From: Gerris lacustris
Lineage: Eukaryota; Arthropoda; Insecta; Hemiptera; Gerridae
Reading direction: 5' to 3'
Assembly: GCA_951217055.1 (NCBI GenBank)
Contig: OX578279.1
Coordinates: forward strand, 44,269,250-44,333,249
DNA: 64,000 bases
This document shows positions 22,701 through 33,703 of the stretch, one piece after another. The notes below the pieces were generated by a model. That model had not been told where the DNA came from. It saw nothing but the letters and a program-made list of their open reading frames with translations, and ran no database searches. The number at the start of each line of letters is the position of its first letter. The stretch's first letter is position 1. Position numbers and translations under genes: made by a program.

Positions 22701-23136
22701 ACTAAGAACTAGCTAAGAGCCATAATATTTGAAGATTATTTAAAGATTTTAGTAACGACCATGATTTAGCAACAACATAGACATGATATTATTATATTCC
22801 AGACTAGACAAATTAAATTATTTCTAACATTGTCAATCTTCAAAAGTTCAAATAATCATAGTAATATTATAATTTTCTAAAAAAAGAAAAAAATCAATAT
22901 TATTTTTCTTACAAAAAACAAATAAAAGTACGACATTAATAACGCAAATAAAATCCATATAATTATGTCAGTTAAAAATGTAAATATTGTGACGTTTTAG
23001 AAAACAGAAATATATTAAAAAAAAAAAAATACTCAGACCTACATGGTAATCTAACCTTCCGTGGAATGTGATTGTCAGAGACATCTAGCGGCAAAAGTAT
23101 GCAACAAGCTTTAGGGTATACGCAGCCTTAACTTAA
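22701..23136. other. AT-rich spacer, no gene seen
   Basis: Low-complexity A/T with one GC-richer patch (23035-23120) that I could not assign. Confidence 0.4.
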
Positions 23137-23306
23137 AGTTACATGAAAAGGAAAAAGGCCGGAATCTCTGAGTTCTCTCACAAGACTGACATTATTTATT
23201 TTCTTTGTAACAAGGTAACTTGCTCTGTCACAAAAACCATAACAAAACAAAAAATAATATTGAATAAATAAATAAAACAAAATTCCCTGCGCTCGCTCCG
23301 CGACAC
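23137..23306 (-). repeat. BEL 3' LTR (left copy)
   Basis: From AGTTACATGAAAAGG to GCTCCGCGACAC on the top strand. The only difference I see from the right copy is one G/A near 23260. No target duplication was recognised. Confidence 0.8.
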
Positions 23307-23380
23307 TCCTCGAAACAGTGGATCCGCCGGTCCTCGTCTGTTCGCAGGGCAGGGTCTGATAATCGTGGACTCATGCTTCC

Positions 23381-23502
23381 TGTTAAGATTAAACTCCAAT
23401 CTAGTTCAATGATATTTAATCTACTGATAAATTTTAACAAACTTTTTACATTAATATGACTTATCATGTCAGTTGTTATTGATGACTTTAACAACTTCAA
23501 CA
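23381..23502 (-). repeat. Copia 3' LTR (left copy)
   Basis: 122 bp. It carries a 12-bp segment (GTCAGTTGTTAT) missing from the right LTR, plus one substitution. On the minus strand, AAAGGAGGC directly upstream (top 23503-23511) is the likely polypurine tract. Confidence 0.85.
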
Positions 23503-23586
23503 GCCTCCTTTAAAGTCTTCTACCTGACTTAGACTCAGTAATAGTTTTGTTGGAACTTGATGTTTTCTAACTGCTTCTTCAAAACG

Positions 23587-25008
23587 TCAGGTCTTTGTTT
23601 TTCTGTTGATACATAACACTCTTCCTCTTTCAGCTATTTCACTCTCATCAATGGGTAACTCAGCAACCTTACCATTATTGGTTGTATTACTCACCTGAGC
23701 ACCGACATTATTATTAGATGTTTCTTCTACCTCATCAAACCATGAATAACTGGACTGGACTTTTGGACCACTGTTCTGGTTTTTCTTTCTAAGTTGTTTC
23801 TCTTTCTTTGACAAACTTTCTTCTTCAAGGTTCCTAGAGCTCTCCTCGTGTTTTTCTGAAGACTCTTCTGAGTATGGCCTCCTAGAGCTTAATCCACCAT
23901 TTTCATTAAAAATTATGTTTGTAGATAATACTACTTCATTCATCGCTGGTATAAAAACACGATACCCATCATAACCAGAATAACCAACAAGGATACCTTT
24001 AATTGGTTTTGAATCACATTTCTTCCTCTTCGGATCAGGAACATCATGTACATAGCTTGTAGACCCAAATTTTCTTAAATTTTTAATAGAAGGTTCTTTA
24101 CTGAACCACAATTCAAACGGAGATTTCCCTTCCTCACTACTTTTTCCTGTTAAGTTTAATACATAAGCTGCAGTTGAAACCGCTTCTCCCCATAGTCCTT
24201 TAGGTAAGTCTACTGACTTTAACATAGTTTTAGCCATTTCAAGTAATATTCTGTCTTCTCTTTCAGCCGCTCCATTTTGTTCATTAGTGTATGGCATTAT
24301 TCTTAAATTTATACCTTTTTGGTCCAAAAAATGTTTCACAATTTTATTATTAAACTCTCGGCCTCCATCTGTCAAAATTTCTCTTATATTAACTCCTTTC
24401 CTTTCCGCTCTCAAAATAAAATTTCTAAGTTTGTCCCCAGCGTCAGACCTGTTTTTAAAATAATACACTTGACAAAACCGTGAATAGTCGTCTTTGAAAA
24501 CTAAGAAATATTTATTTCCACCCATGGAAGCTTGTTCTTGCTCACATAGTTCAGCGTGAATAATTTCCCCCACAGATTGTGCTCTTACTGATCTAGAATT
24601 AAAAGAACATCTTTTGATCTTACCATATATGCAGGGTTTACAAAAGAAATCCTCATTCTTGAACTTTATGTTCTTTTGATTTAAAAATTGTTTAACATAA
24701 TTTTTCCCTTGATGACATAAAATTTTATGCCAGTCATCCAAACTTTTTGTTTGATTACCGCTATTTTTCTGAGCTGCACAAGCTTTTATTTGTTGAGTTG
24801 GACTAATAGGTGAAACTTGCAATTCAAAATGACCTTCTTTAACGTAACCTTCCATAAGAACTTCACCATCATCTTCACTGTAAAACGTTGCTTTCATTCG
24901 TTTAGAGTTTCCTACATGACTTATACCTCTAGACATAGCTTTAACAGACGAGAAGCAGTTTCTGATCAAACCAGGGACATAGAGCACATCTGCAAATGTT
25001 ATAACAAG
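23587..25008 (-). pseudogene. Copia integrase, followed by loss of RT/RNase H
   Basis: After the hAT junction the frame reads ITFADVLYVPGL, the usual copia segment after protease. It then has an HHCC-like zinc region (W-H-K-I-L-C-H, C-x-x-C in FFCKPC) and an integrase core with DDYSRF, TDGGREF and AAERED. The first catalytic aspartate, normally in H-x-D-x-C-G-P, is replaced by E (HAELCEQ). The C-terminal part (KPIKGILVGYSGYDGYRVF) is normal. It stops at 23587, where an RT should follow but does not. Confidence 0.85.
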
Positions 25009-25616
25009 CAGGGCCGGATTTAAAAAATTTCCGCCCCTAGGCACGTTTTTTACGCCCCCCCCCCCCCCCGCTTTAAAAAAAATCCTTACTATTCATTCAT
25101 GAAAAGTTCCTGCGAAAAAGTTGTCACACTGTTTTTTGTGTAACGTACCATATTTAGTCAAAGGTGGTTTGTTTAGCTCACACAAAACACCAGGCACCCT
25201 CGTCGGAACAAAATTTGAATTTTTTTTTACGGAAGATACATTGTAGAAAACCTATTCAAATCTTTTGAAAAGAAAATCAGGGGGATTGCTGGTTACATAG
25301 CTACTTGGCTTTGTAAATTGTTTCGTGACATTAGAATAAAAGATTGTTTAGAAAAGAGAAAAGAATGTAATGGATACGTATTACACTAATAAAAATATCC
25401 ATAGCTAAATAACAAATAATCAAATTAACACACTGCACCCTTGTCAACATGATTGAATTTACTTTACATTGGTTTCCTTCTTGCTTTTACTGCTGAAAAC
25501 TCGTCTATAAGGTCATCAACAGCCGTCTTAGCGATAAGCCCCGCGGCCGCTGCCGCCCTCTAGTGCTGGCGCCCCTAGGCACGTGCCTATAGTGCCTAGT
25601 GGGAAATCCGGCACTG
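25009..25616. mobile_element. hAT MITE inserted in the copia frame
   Basis: Ends CAGGGCCGGATTT and AAATCCGGCACTG, flanked by the perfect 8-bp duplication ATAACAAG (25001-25008 and 25617-25624). The copia reading frame continues across the duplication, so the insertion point is exact. A poly-C run lies at 25056-25069. No transposase. Confidence 0.92.
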
Positions 25617-26679
25617 ATAACAAGAACTTTTCCATCTACTTTAGATTCCATGTCTATATTCCCTTGACCATAAGCATGCAATTTACTGCTTCCGTCTGCT
25701 ACAGTGATAGAAACAGGTTTGTCAAAACTTTTGTAATTCTTGAAAAATTTACTACTATTGGTCATGTGGTCTGTAGCCCCGTAATCTTTTATCCATATAT
25801 CTTCTTTTGTTTTACTAACAGACGCATTAAATAAAAGTAGCATTTTTGTTTTCCGACTAGTTTCTTCTTCTGTTTGTTCAGTACAGTTTCTAGCCATATG
25901 CCCAGCATATTTATTACATTTATAACACTTATATCGAAAATTACACGTATCATTACTACTTTTCTTATCTCTTGATTCCAGAATTTTCTTGTACTTACCT
26001 TCTTGGCGATTTGAAATTTTATTAATTAAAACTGACTTTTCATCTACAAACAATGTTGACCTAGACTCTCGTAATTCTAGTCTGTTAATAAGCTCTTCAA
26101 CAGTGCGATCTGCTTTCGGAGTTCCATCCCAAGTTGTTAGAAACTCTGAATATTCTTCCGGAAGTTCAGACAGAATTTTGTTAATTAATAATATTTCTGG
26201 TAACTTAATATTTTGTTCAGCCTCAAATTCTCTCTGTAATGCGGCCCACAAAGTACGAATTCTTGCAACAAATGACAATAATGACTCAGATGGTAATGGA
26301 TGTGTTCTATAGAAGTCTTGGTTAAGTTTACAAAAACGGACATCACTTTTCTTTTCGAAGTTGTTACATAACTCTTTCCAAATACTTTTTGCATTATCAG
26401 GACACATTCTTACTAACGCCCTTACATCTGGAGAGAGTGATAACCTAATTATTAAAATTTCACACGTGTTCGCTTTTGTGAACGTTTTTAAATCGTCTTG
26501 ATACTTGATATCTTGATCTTGTGTTGATTTCAACGGTAACGGCTCTGGCTTTTCCAGTGTACTGTCAATTACCCCTATTACTTCTTTGTGCCGGAGTAAT
26601 GTTAAAATGTCAGCCTTCCAATCAATCCAATTTTCCTTTCCTAATAATTTAATATATCTACTAATTTACTTACGTCCAT
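25617..26679 (-). pseudogene. Copia Gag and protease
   Basis: Starts at a minus-strand ATG (26677-26679), has a frameshift or stop near 26640, then is open to the hAT junction. Gag is followed by one zinc knuckle, CYKCNKYAGHMARNC (C-x2-C-x5-H-x4-C). The protease active-site block reads IKDYGATDHM, with Y where copia proteases have S or T, so protease activity is doubtful. Confidence 0.85.
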
Positions 26680-26761
26680 TTTAAATTCAAATAGTTCAAA
26701 CCAAATCACAAATCAAATCACAAACACAACTCAATTGCTAGCACTTATAAGTCTCATAATC

Positions 26762-26871
26762 TGTTAAGATTAAACTCCAATCTAGTTCAATGATATTTAA
26801 TCTACTGATAAATTTTAACAAACTTTATACATTAATATGACTTATCATTGATGACTTTAACAACTTCAACA
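26762..26871 (-). repeat. Copia 5' LTR (right copy)
   Basis: 110 bp, matching 23381-23502 apart from one substitution and a 12-bp gap. No convincing primer binding site is visible next to it. Confidence 0.85.
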
Positions 26872-27540
26872 CTTCCATCTTGTGCTTCTACTTCCAAGGG
26901 CACCAGCTTGCAAACTGGCCGCAGCAGAAGATTACCATTGGGTAGTCGCACCTCCACCTTCCTTGTTAGCCCGTCGGATGTTGAAGGGATAGGCCTTAGT
27001 TACCACCCCAGTCTTCCATCTACATCGAGGGCTCTCTTCGCATACGAGGACCACCTCCCCGACGCGCATTGTCTTGGCTGCATATCATTTTTGATTGTGC
27101 ATAACTCCTCTCTCTCTCTCTCTAATCCTTTTGAGATATTCCTTACTCCAGATCTTCCAAAAATTGTTAATTATAAATTAACTAATTAATTATAATAATT
27201 GATATAAAGTGTGCCGGTGTGACCACTTCGATTTCCGGACCATCTGAGGGAGCGTGTACCAATGGTCTTGAATTGACTCTTTCAACCTCAGCTAAGACAG
27301 TATACCGCTGACTCACAGTCAATTTACATTTTCCAATCGCTTTCTTTAGGGTCCGTTTGACTAGCCCCACTATTCTCTTATATACTCCTCCGGTCCAGGG
27401 AGCTACTGGTGTTGTTAAGATTCATTCCACGTTGTTGCTGTACTTCGTTAGTTCGTCACCTACGTATGTTCTGTTGTTTGTCGTAATTGTCTGTTTTGCA
27501 AAGTGGAATTGTTTAGCATTGTCTGAAATTATTAAGTCAG
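26872..27540 (-). pseudogene. BEL/Pao integrase, C-terminal half, with frameshifts
   Basis: Minus-strand blocks in typical order: SDNAKQFHFAKQ, then APWTGGVYKRIVG, VKRTLKKAIGKC, VNSRPLVHAPSD and TPAHF, and, after a short low-complexity insert (27110-27180), VGEVVLVCEESPRCRWKTG and VEVRLPNGNLLLRPVCKL. A one-base shift separates the last two blocks. The copia insertion cuts the final residues; the tail resumes at 23375 on the other side of the copia. Confidence 0.85.
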
Positions 27541-28164
27541 GTTCGTTCCGTCTAGCCGAAAATCTAACCCTATTGATAGTTCTTCATCTCCTATTGACTT
27601 TTCCCATCGTGGCCAATCGTTTTCATTTTTCCCTATCCATTCAGGACCTATCCAGCAAAGAGGATTTATTTCGCCTATCGAAACTCCCCTAGTTGCCATA
27701 TCGGCTGGTTTATCTTCGTCTTTAATTAGTGTTCTATCTGGCCTAAATGTTTCTCCGTTTTTCACATATGTACAGCAACTGACATTGAAGTTCTGTCCAC
27801 ACCCCTCACTTCTCTCACTTATAATCCATCCTAACTTTGATTTTATTAGGTACAACCCAGTTTCTATTTCGAGTTTTTCATTTTCGATTATATCATAGAA
27901 ATACTCATTTCCTATCAGTAGATCAATGTTTTGATTTATTTCAGGATTTTCGGCCAAGTTTAAGTCCTTATATTTTCCCAAAATAATCTTACCTTTTTCA
28001 GGAAATTTAAAATCTTTGACTATATTTGGGACCACATTAGCTCTTAACTTTGATGTTGCATTATTTTTTAATTTTAATCCAAATTCTACAACCGGAGATT
28101 CAATTTCGATAGGTTTTCTCTGCCCCGAATACAAATATTTGCAATTCCTCCCTTTCCGATTCAT
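27532..28164 (-). pseudogene. BEL/Pao protease end fused to RNase H end by internal deletion
   Basis: The first part has the BEL pre-RT region (NIDLLIGNEYFYDII, LIKSKLGWIISE). It then jumps to the segment that lies just before integrase (KDEDKPADMATRGVS, LCWIGPEW). The whole RT is missing without any loss of frame, which indicates a deletion. It follows the protease across one in-frame TAA (near 28165). Confidence 0.85.
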
Positions 28165-28640
28165 TTAAATGCAGCATTTTTTTTTCATTTTTTCCGTGAT
28201 ATTTGTCCTATGACTTCCGCTGTCCAGCATCGCTCTAATTGTATAATTTTTGTTTTCGTCGGCATTTGTTATATTAACCAAATGTGTTTGAAGAAATATT
28301 TGTTTGTCCGCCGCCGGCATGCTTTCATCTATCCCGTCCTTCCCACAAGTCAGTGTCCCCCCCGCTTGAATGTCTGTTGTATTTTGGCCCAAAATTGATT
28401 TTTTGTTCGATTTATTTGAATATTTGTACTTTTGAGGACAAAGACTAGTATGATGTTTTTTTATTGCTTTGCAGTGAAAACATGGCTTCGTCGACAAACA
28501 GTTCTTGATGTAATGATTTGTTCGAAAACAGTTAAGGCAAGATCCTATCGATTTATTTTTCCTATCTTTAATAGTTGTGAATTTAGGACACTCGTTACTG
28601 AAATGACCTTCATTACAAAATTTACATTTTTTCTCGATTG
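28165..28640 (-). pseudogene. BEL/Pao nucleocapsid zinc knuckles and protease start
   Basis: Three CCHC-type knuckles in a row (CKFCNEGHFSNEC, CLNCFRTNHYIKNC, CFHCKAIKKHHTSLC), then a protease block with A-M-L-D-S-G-S-H-R-T-N-I (active-site D-S-G). A one-base slip in an A run (near 28630) separates it from the upstream gag. Confidence 0.8.
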
Positions 28641-29344
28641 ACTAGAGCCTCTGTTGTATATTTTTTAAAATGATTTTGATTTGATACTTTTATTTTGGGA
28701 TCGAAATTATTTTGATTTGATGTATCCGCTACTTGCGTGATATACTCAACTTTTTCTCTTGATTTTATAATTTGATTTAAAGTCTGCCTAAACACTTTAA
28801 TTGATACTTTAGATGTATCAATTAATTCCTCAATTTTAATTAATACAGAAGGGGGAAATTTGGAACTAATTACCGGAATTAACAATTTTTGTTCTGGGTC
28901 TTCATCTAATGCTTTAAGCGATCTCTAACAAATTTCAATTAGATCTAATGTTTTCCTTAGAAATCGAGTTTGATCGGTACTCTTCGGAATGGATCTTATT
29001 TTGTTGTATAGATTTGTTATTATTAAATTTGTATTCCCATATCTATCAATTAAAATATCTTTCGCTACTTGGTAATTGACACTTGAAAGTGAGAGGCCTT
29101 CGATCGCTTCTAAAGCATCACCAATCAAATACGTTTTTAAATAATTTAGTTTTTTAATATTTTCTAACAATTCCTTATTGTCTATGGCGTGCGTCAGTAA
29201 TATGTCCGTTTCTTCCTCCGTCTCTGCGTCAATTCTAACAATTTCTGTTTCATTGTCTTTCGATAAGTCCCTAATTTCTTTTCTAATTTCCGAATAGCGA
29301 TTGTAATAAGTTTTAATTTTTTCCTCAGTTTTTGTCAATGTCAA
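28622..29344 (-). pseudogene. BEL/Pao Gag, with one in-frame stop
   Basis: Two frames in the same phase separated by a single TAG near 28925. The typical BEL Gag segment KLNYLKTYLIGDALEAIEGLS is followed by AKDILIDRYGN. Start is taken at the ATG at 29342-29344; an earlier start is possible. Confidence 0.75.
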
Positions 29345-29533
29345 AATATTAACGTCGTCGGTCTAAATATTTTTTCGTCCAGTCTAGAATGTCAGTTAGT
29401 CGTTTCTTAATCGGTCCCGCAGCCTTACGTCTGATTCCTATCATGTTTCTATTGTTGAATTTAATTTGTCAATTTTGTCGTATAGTACCTTGAATTCTTC
29501 TTTATTCGATGTTCCGTCCGTGTCGGTCTAACA

Positions 29534-29545
29534 GCTCTGCTACCA
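29534..29545 (-). other. Possible BEL primer binding site
   Basis: The top strand reads GCTCTGCTACCA, tRNA-3'-end-like and ending in CCA. It lies about 77 bp from the LTR edge as I define it, across an AT-repeat that differs between the copies, so either the LTR border or this call may be wrong. Confidence 0.3.
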
Positions 29546-29621
29546 TGTGCCGGTCTTCGGCTTTCTTGATTTGATTTATATTGATTTGAATTGAATTAAT
29601 TTAACTTAATTAATTTAATTA

Positions 29622-29791
29622 AGTTACATGAAAAGGAAAAAGGCCGGAATCTCTGAGTTCTCTCACAAGACTGACATTATTTATTTTCTTTGTAACAAGG
29701 TAACTTGCTCTGTCACAAAAACCATAACAAAACAAAAAATAATATTAAATAAATAAATAAAACAAAATTCCCTGCGCTCGCTCCGCGACAC
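29622..29791 (-). repeat. BEL 5' LTR (right copy)
   Basis: Same 170 bp as 23137-23306 with about one difference. Confidence 0.8.
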
Positions 29792-29976
29792 CCATAAAGG
29801 TAATTCTTATACCTATGACGATATTAAATGTGAATAGTTAAACAAAGCAAGTGATAAAAAATAGTAATTGTAAAAAACATCTTTGTTTTGAACTAAAACT
29901 CAATAACCTACATTTTTATGATTTTTTTTAATGAATCGGAGTATTAGAAGCGAAGTTATGAATATTTTAATACATA

Positions 29977-30912
29977 CAGTGGGTCCTGTCCCCGGATCGA
30001 CGCATGAATAGGTGAAAAAGACAAAAATTTTTTGAATTGAAATTTCATCTTCTGGGGTTCAGCCCTGCTTGGATGGAAACTAATTTATGTCATACTTCTA
30101 GTTTCCAAAAATCAAGTATGTTTTGGAAATTTACAAAAACGTAATTTTTCTAACTAGTAAAGTGCTTTTTCTCTAGGAGATACGACAAAATTTTATTTAA
30201 AAAAGTTGTTCAGAAAAAAAACTGAGTGAGAATACAAAATTGTAAAACCCTCCGCCTACTTTGAAATTTTGTATTTTTCAATTCAATATGTTGCCTAGTG
30301 TGTTGTAAAAAATTGTTAACACTAAAAAATTTAAGCAGTGTTTTCCGTGTCAAAATAGATGTCCAACTTCGACCTCTGTGAATATTGTTACATTAGTATA
30401 TGAAATTGAATTTAATCGAGAATTATTTGGTTTCTTTTTGTTATTTTAATTATTCTTATTTCTTATAATAAATGTCTAAATGTCTTAACAGACGAATAAA
30501 AGTAAACTAAAACTTTTTTTTACTTGCATAATTTATCAATTTTGTAAGGACGATTATCCTAACGAGATTATTCAATATCTTCAACGATTCAAAAAAAAAA
30601 AAAAAAAAAAATTGAGAATAATGCAATATATCTAAGTAGGCGGAGAGTTTTAAAATTTTGTATTCATATTCAGTTTTTCTTTCTGAACAACTTTTATAAA
30701 TAACATTTTGTCGTATCTCATAGAGAAAAAGCACTTTACTAGTGAGAAAAATAACGTTTTTGTAAATTTCCAAGACAACTTGATTTTTCGAACTAAAATT
30801 ATGACATAAATTAGTTTCTATCCAAGCAGGGCTGAACCCCAGAAGATCAAATTCCAATTAAAAAATGATTAGTCTTTTTCACCTATTCATGCGTCGATCT
30901 GGGGACACACTA
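29977..30912. mobile_element. Mariner-type non-autonomous element with 300-bp TIRs
   Basis: Left end CAGTGGGTCCTGTCCCC follows TA (29975-29976). The right end is its diverged inverse (GGGGACACACTA) before TA. The inverted repeats extend to about 30280 and 30620. No transposase; a poly-A run (30591-30610) is in the centre. Confidence 0.7.
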
Positions 30913-30959
30913 TATAATAATTACGTATTTATTTTTTATAACATAAAATTAAATTAATA

Positions 30960-31115
30960 TCCCCTGAGAAACACTCCGACAGACAACAGAGAGACATTTA
31001 AAAAAAAAAAATGGACTCGGGGGACCTCACAACGTGTAAATCCATCAAACTCTCACAATCGAATTTTCGCTCCATCACAATACTTTTTCTCTATGTATAC
31101 CACGTAAATAAGAAA
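30960..31115 (-). repeat. Fragment of the B-box repeat family (hairpin side)
   Basis: GGGGGACCTCACAACGTG and CGAATTTTCGCTCCATCAC match 14585-14660 in the same orientation. Confidence 0.55.
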
Positions 31116-33456
31116 GTAATAAGATGGATTTAAATACCAATTAAACTTTAGTCATAGTCTGTGAAAGCTTTATCTACCTAGATGAACTTATACAGAAGAA
31201 TGGGGACAGTGACACTAAAACAAATTATGAGAAACTATCTTAAAACATTATTTCCTTCTATTGAGTACCTAGTAATAATCATTAGAGATGTACATACTGT
31301 ACTTCTATACATATTGTAATTCCTGATTTATTGCCCTTTTCCGAATTTAACTGAATCCTTTTTTTTTAAACACCATATACTTTATTGTGTAATATTTAAT
31401 AAATATGTATTTACACAATACACATATTAGTAATTTGTGTAATAATAACAGTAAAAACAATCATTTTAGTGCAAAAGATTGATGTTGTATCCCTCTACAG
31501 GTTTCCTGTGCGTAGAGGAGTAGTCCTCAAATTATTTAGATCTTAAATTTAGTGAGAAGTAAGAAAAACGAAGTGTACAAAATGAAAATGACCATGAAAG
31601 TTATTTTTTTAATAATTTAATTTTGGTTTTATGATTTAATAAAATATTATTTTGTTGATGGGTTTTGAAGTTATAGTTTTCATTATTCAAATATAACATT
31701 AGTTTTGTTTTTAAAGAGATGTATTGTTGCATTTATTTTAAATTTGAGGAAATTTGTTGTATAGTTTTGTTTAGTTTGTTGTATCGTTTTCTATCTGTGC
31801 CAAATGTTTAGTTGCGGTTGTTGTTCTAGATCTAGGTAGTGAGTAAGGATTTTTCAACCATAAGTAGAGTAGAAAATTTAAGCAAATCTGAAATATTTAA
31901 TATCATTAAATTTATTAGGGAGGTAATGCAGAATCGTATTTATTTTTTGACAAATTATTTTTATAAGAATATTTTGAGTTGACTGCAAAGAGGATAATGC
32001 TGTAGAGAAGGGAGCTCCCCAGGATATTACACAGTAATAACTGTATATGAAAATAAACTAAGGCATAATAAACTTAATGAAAAAGTAACTCATGAAAAAG
32101 AGATGAAAGCTGTAGTACGGCAAATAGGTTAGAGTAAGCCCGTAACTCTCTTTTGTCACGTTGGTTTGACCATTTTCTTCCTCTATCTAAAATACCACTC
32201 AATCCGAATTCAAATTTTAACTTTTTTTTAACCTAAAGCCAGGTAAAGATTATCTGGCAGGCCGGACTGTTCAGTCTAAGTCATCAAGTCTACCGCATCG
32301 TGTGTACCCAGCGTAAGCCTAATTCAAGATCAGTCCCGCAGAGAAGTTCGTTTAGTTTATTAATTTAATGATGCCTACAATTTGTATTCCAATAAGTTAT
32401 CACAATGAGTTAAAGTTAAAATAAAATAGAAAATTGATTTACAAGTATTCATATTTTTTCCAGCTCTACATTATAACGTGCACCCATTTTATTTTGATTT
32501 TTTTTTTAAAGAAATCGAACACTTTTACGTCAAGAAGGTTCTCTGGAGAAGAGTATATATTATACAAACTTCGGAGCGACCGATGTTCGTACTTGTAAGC
32601 ATAGGAATATATTATTGTTAAAATTTATATTGTTATTATTATTTTTTAACCTTCTCTTTCCACAAGACAGTTTTCATTCGAATATGGGAAAAAATAAAAT
32701 AATAATATCCCCGGCTAATTTGAGTTGATCCTTTTTGTTTTGCTCCCTAGATTAGGTTATCTTGTGAAACTACTTAAAAAGTTTGGAGGGGACTAAGAGG
32801 GCAGAGGGCTCTTTTATAAACTACTTGATGGAGTTACGATTCTCAACCTTAATATTTTATTGTTAATTTTGATAATGTAATTTTATTTAATTATTTTTTT
32901 CTCCGTTCTTTAATTTTCAAACTAGGCAAAGTGACTAGTAGCAAATTTTTGCTTTGCTATGAGGAAACACAAGAAGTATGTTCTTCTCTTTTTCATCTTA
33001 CCCTGGTCAAATGGATTAAGGAACTAAAAGGGGGCCTCCCCTATATTTTATTCCAGGTTTTTCTATTCACTAAAATAGAGGATGATGAGAATTAAAATAA
33101 TGCTGAAATCTTTTAAGTCCAAAGTTTTTCTAACTCTACTAGAACTTTCCTCAAAGATGTTAAGCATTGCAATTTTGAATCATACCGTGGTTTGAAGACC
33201 GAAGTTTCGCTCAGGCCGCAATGTCACTTTGCTAGTTGTACTCGCTAATTATACTTTTTCCTAACGTCGTGAGGAATGTCAACAAGAAACCGTATGCTGA
33301 TTGCACAGACTCCAAGCTCCAGATCAGAGATGTGTGCAGCCAGGTGGTATATACAGTGCGTTGGGTTCAGGTGCTTGCGGTGTCAACGTCCCAAATGGAG
33401 AGGGGAGGTGGGAGTCAATTCCCCAGTGGATATGCCCGAATGCCCGGTTCTCTTTC
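31116..33456. other. AT-rich intergenic stretch
   Basis: No element or gene recognised. A short GC-richer patch at 32240-32350 has no open frame. This region would be upstream of the candidate promoter at 33457. Confidence 0.35.
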
Positions 33457-33488
33457 AGTCGGTGGCTAGACATGCCGTGATGCGGTTC
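33455..33488 (+). promoter_or_regulatory. Candidate Inr-DPE core promoter
   Basis: TCAGTC at 33455-33460 matches the arthropod initiator, with A+1 at 33457. GGTTC at 33484-33488 matches the downstream promoter element RGWYV at exactly +28 to +32. No TATA box is seen. The surrounding 350 bp are clearly GC-richer than the flanks. The same CTCTTTCAG could instead be a splice acceptor, in which case the exon would start at 33459. Confidence 0.4.
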
Positions 33489-33555
33489 GGATCTGATCCT
33501 ATATCCCTCCTGACGACTCCATGATCGTCTTATATTACCGTATCGTAATCGCACA

Positions 33556-33703
33556 ATGAGGGAAGACCGTAGCCTTAGGATACCAACAAAAAACCAAACC
33601 CTGCTCCTCCTCACCCCCCTAGTTCTTATCTCTCTTATTATTGCCGCCTCGTTCTGGGCAGCCACTCTTCAGCCCGCCTCAAAATTAAACAAACAATTTA
33701 AAG
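33556..33703 (+). CDS. Candidate first coding exon: N-terminus of a signal-anchored membrane protein
   Basis: ATG at 33556 with A at -3. It encodes 49 residues and one base, then AAG|GTACAT as donor at 33704. Residues 1-13 are basic (R2, R5, R8, K12). Residues 15-38 form a hydrophobic segment (LLLLTPLVLISLIIAASFW), which suggests a type II membrane protein or uncleaved signal. Codons are C-ending and unlike the flanking DNA. The 5' leader (33457-33555) carries small upstream frames at 33472, 33480 and 33515; the last one overlaps the main start as ATGA. The leftover phase (one base) matches the candidate exons at 57610 and 57911. The protein family is not recognised. Confidence 0.4.

Larger units (their letters stand above)
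23381..26871 (-). mobile_element. Ty1/copia retrotransposon nested in the BEL element
   Basis: Short LTRs (122 and 110 bp) start TGTTAAG and end TTCAACA on the top strand. CTTCC is duplicated at 23376-23380 and 26872-26876, the 5-bp duplication expected for copia. Minus-strand content is gag, zinc knuckle, protease and integrase; RT and RNase H are absent, since only about 85 bp separate the integrase end from the LTR. A hAT MITE interrupts it at 25009-25616. It sits in the C-terminal end of BEL pol, so it is younger than the BEL insertion. Confidence 0.9.
23137..29791 (-). mobile_element. BEL/Pao LTR retrotransposon, RT deleted, carrying a nested copia
   Basis: Two 170-bp LTRs (23137-23306 and 29622-29791) that differ at about one position enclose gag with three zinc knuckles, a protease and a BEL-type integrase, all on the minus strand. 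The protease frame jumps directly into the end of RNase H (see 27532-28164), so RT and most of RNase H are missing. A copia element is inserted in the last part of pol. The near-identical LTRs suggest a fairly recent insertion of an already deleted copy. Confidence 0.85.

Noticed and set aside
33324..33665. 113-codon minus-strand frame overlapping the candidate first exon
   Set aside because: The plus-strand reading has start context, a signal anchor and a donor, whereas this one is Arg/Ser-rich shadow sequence.
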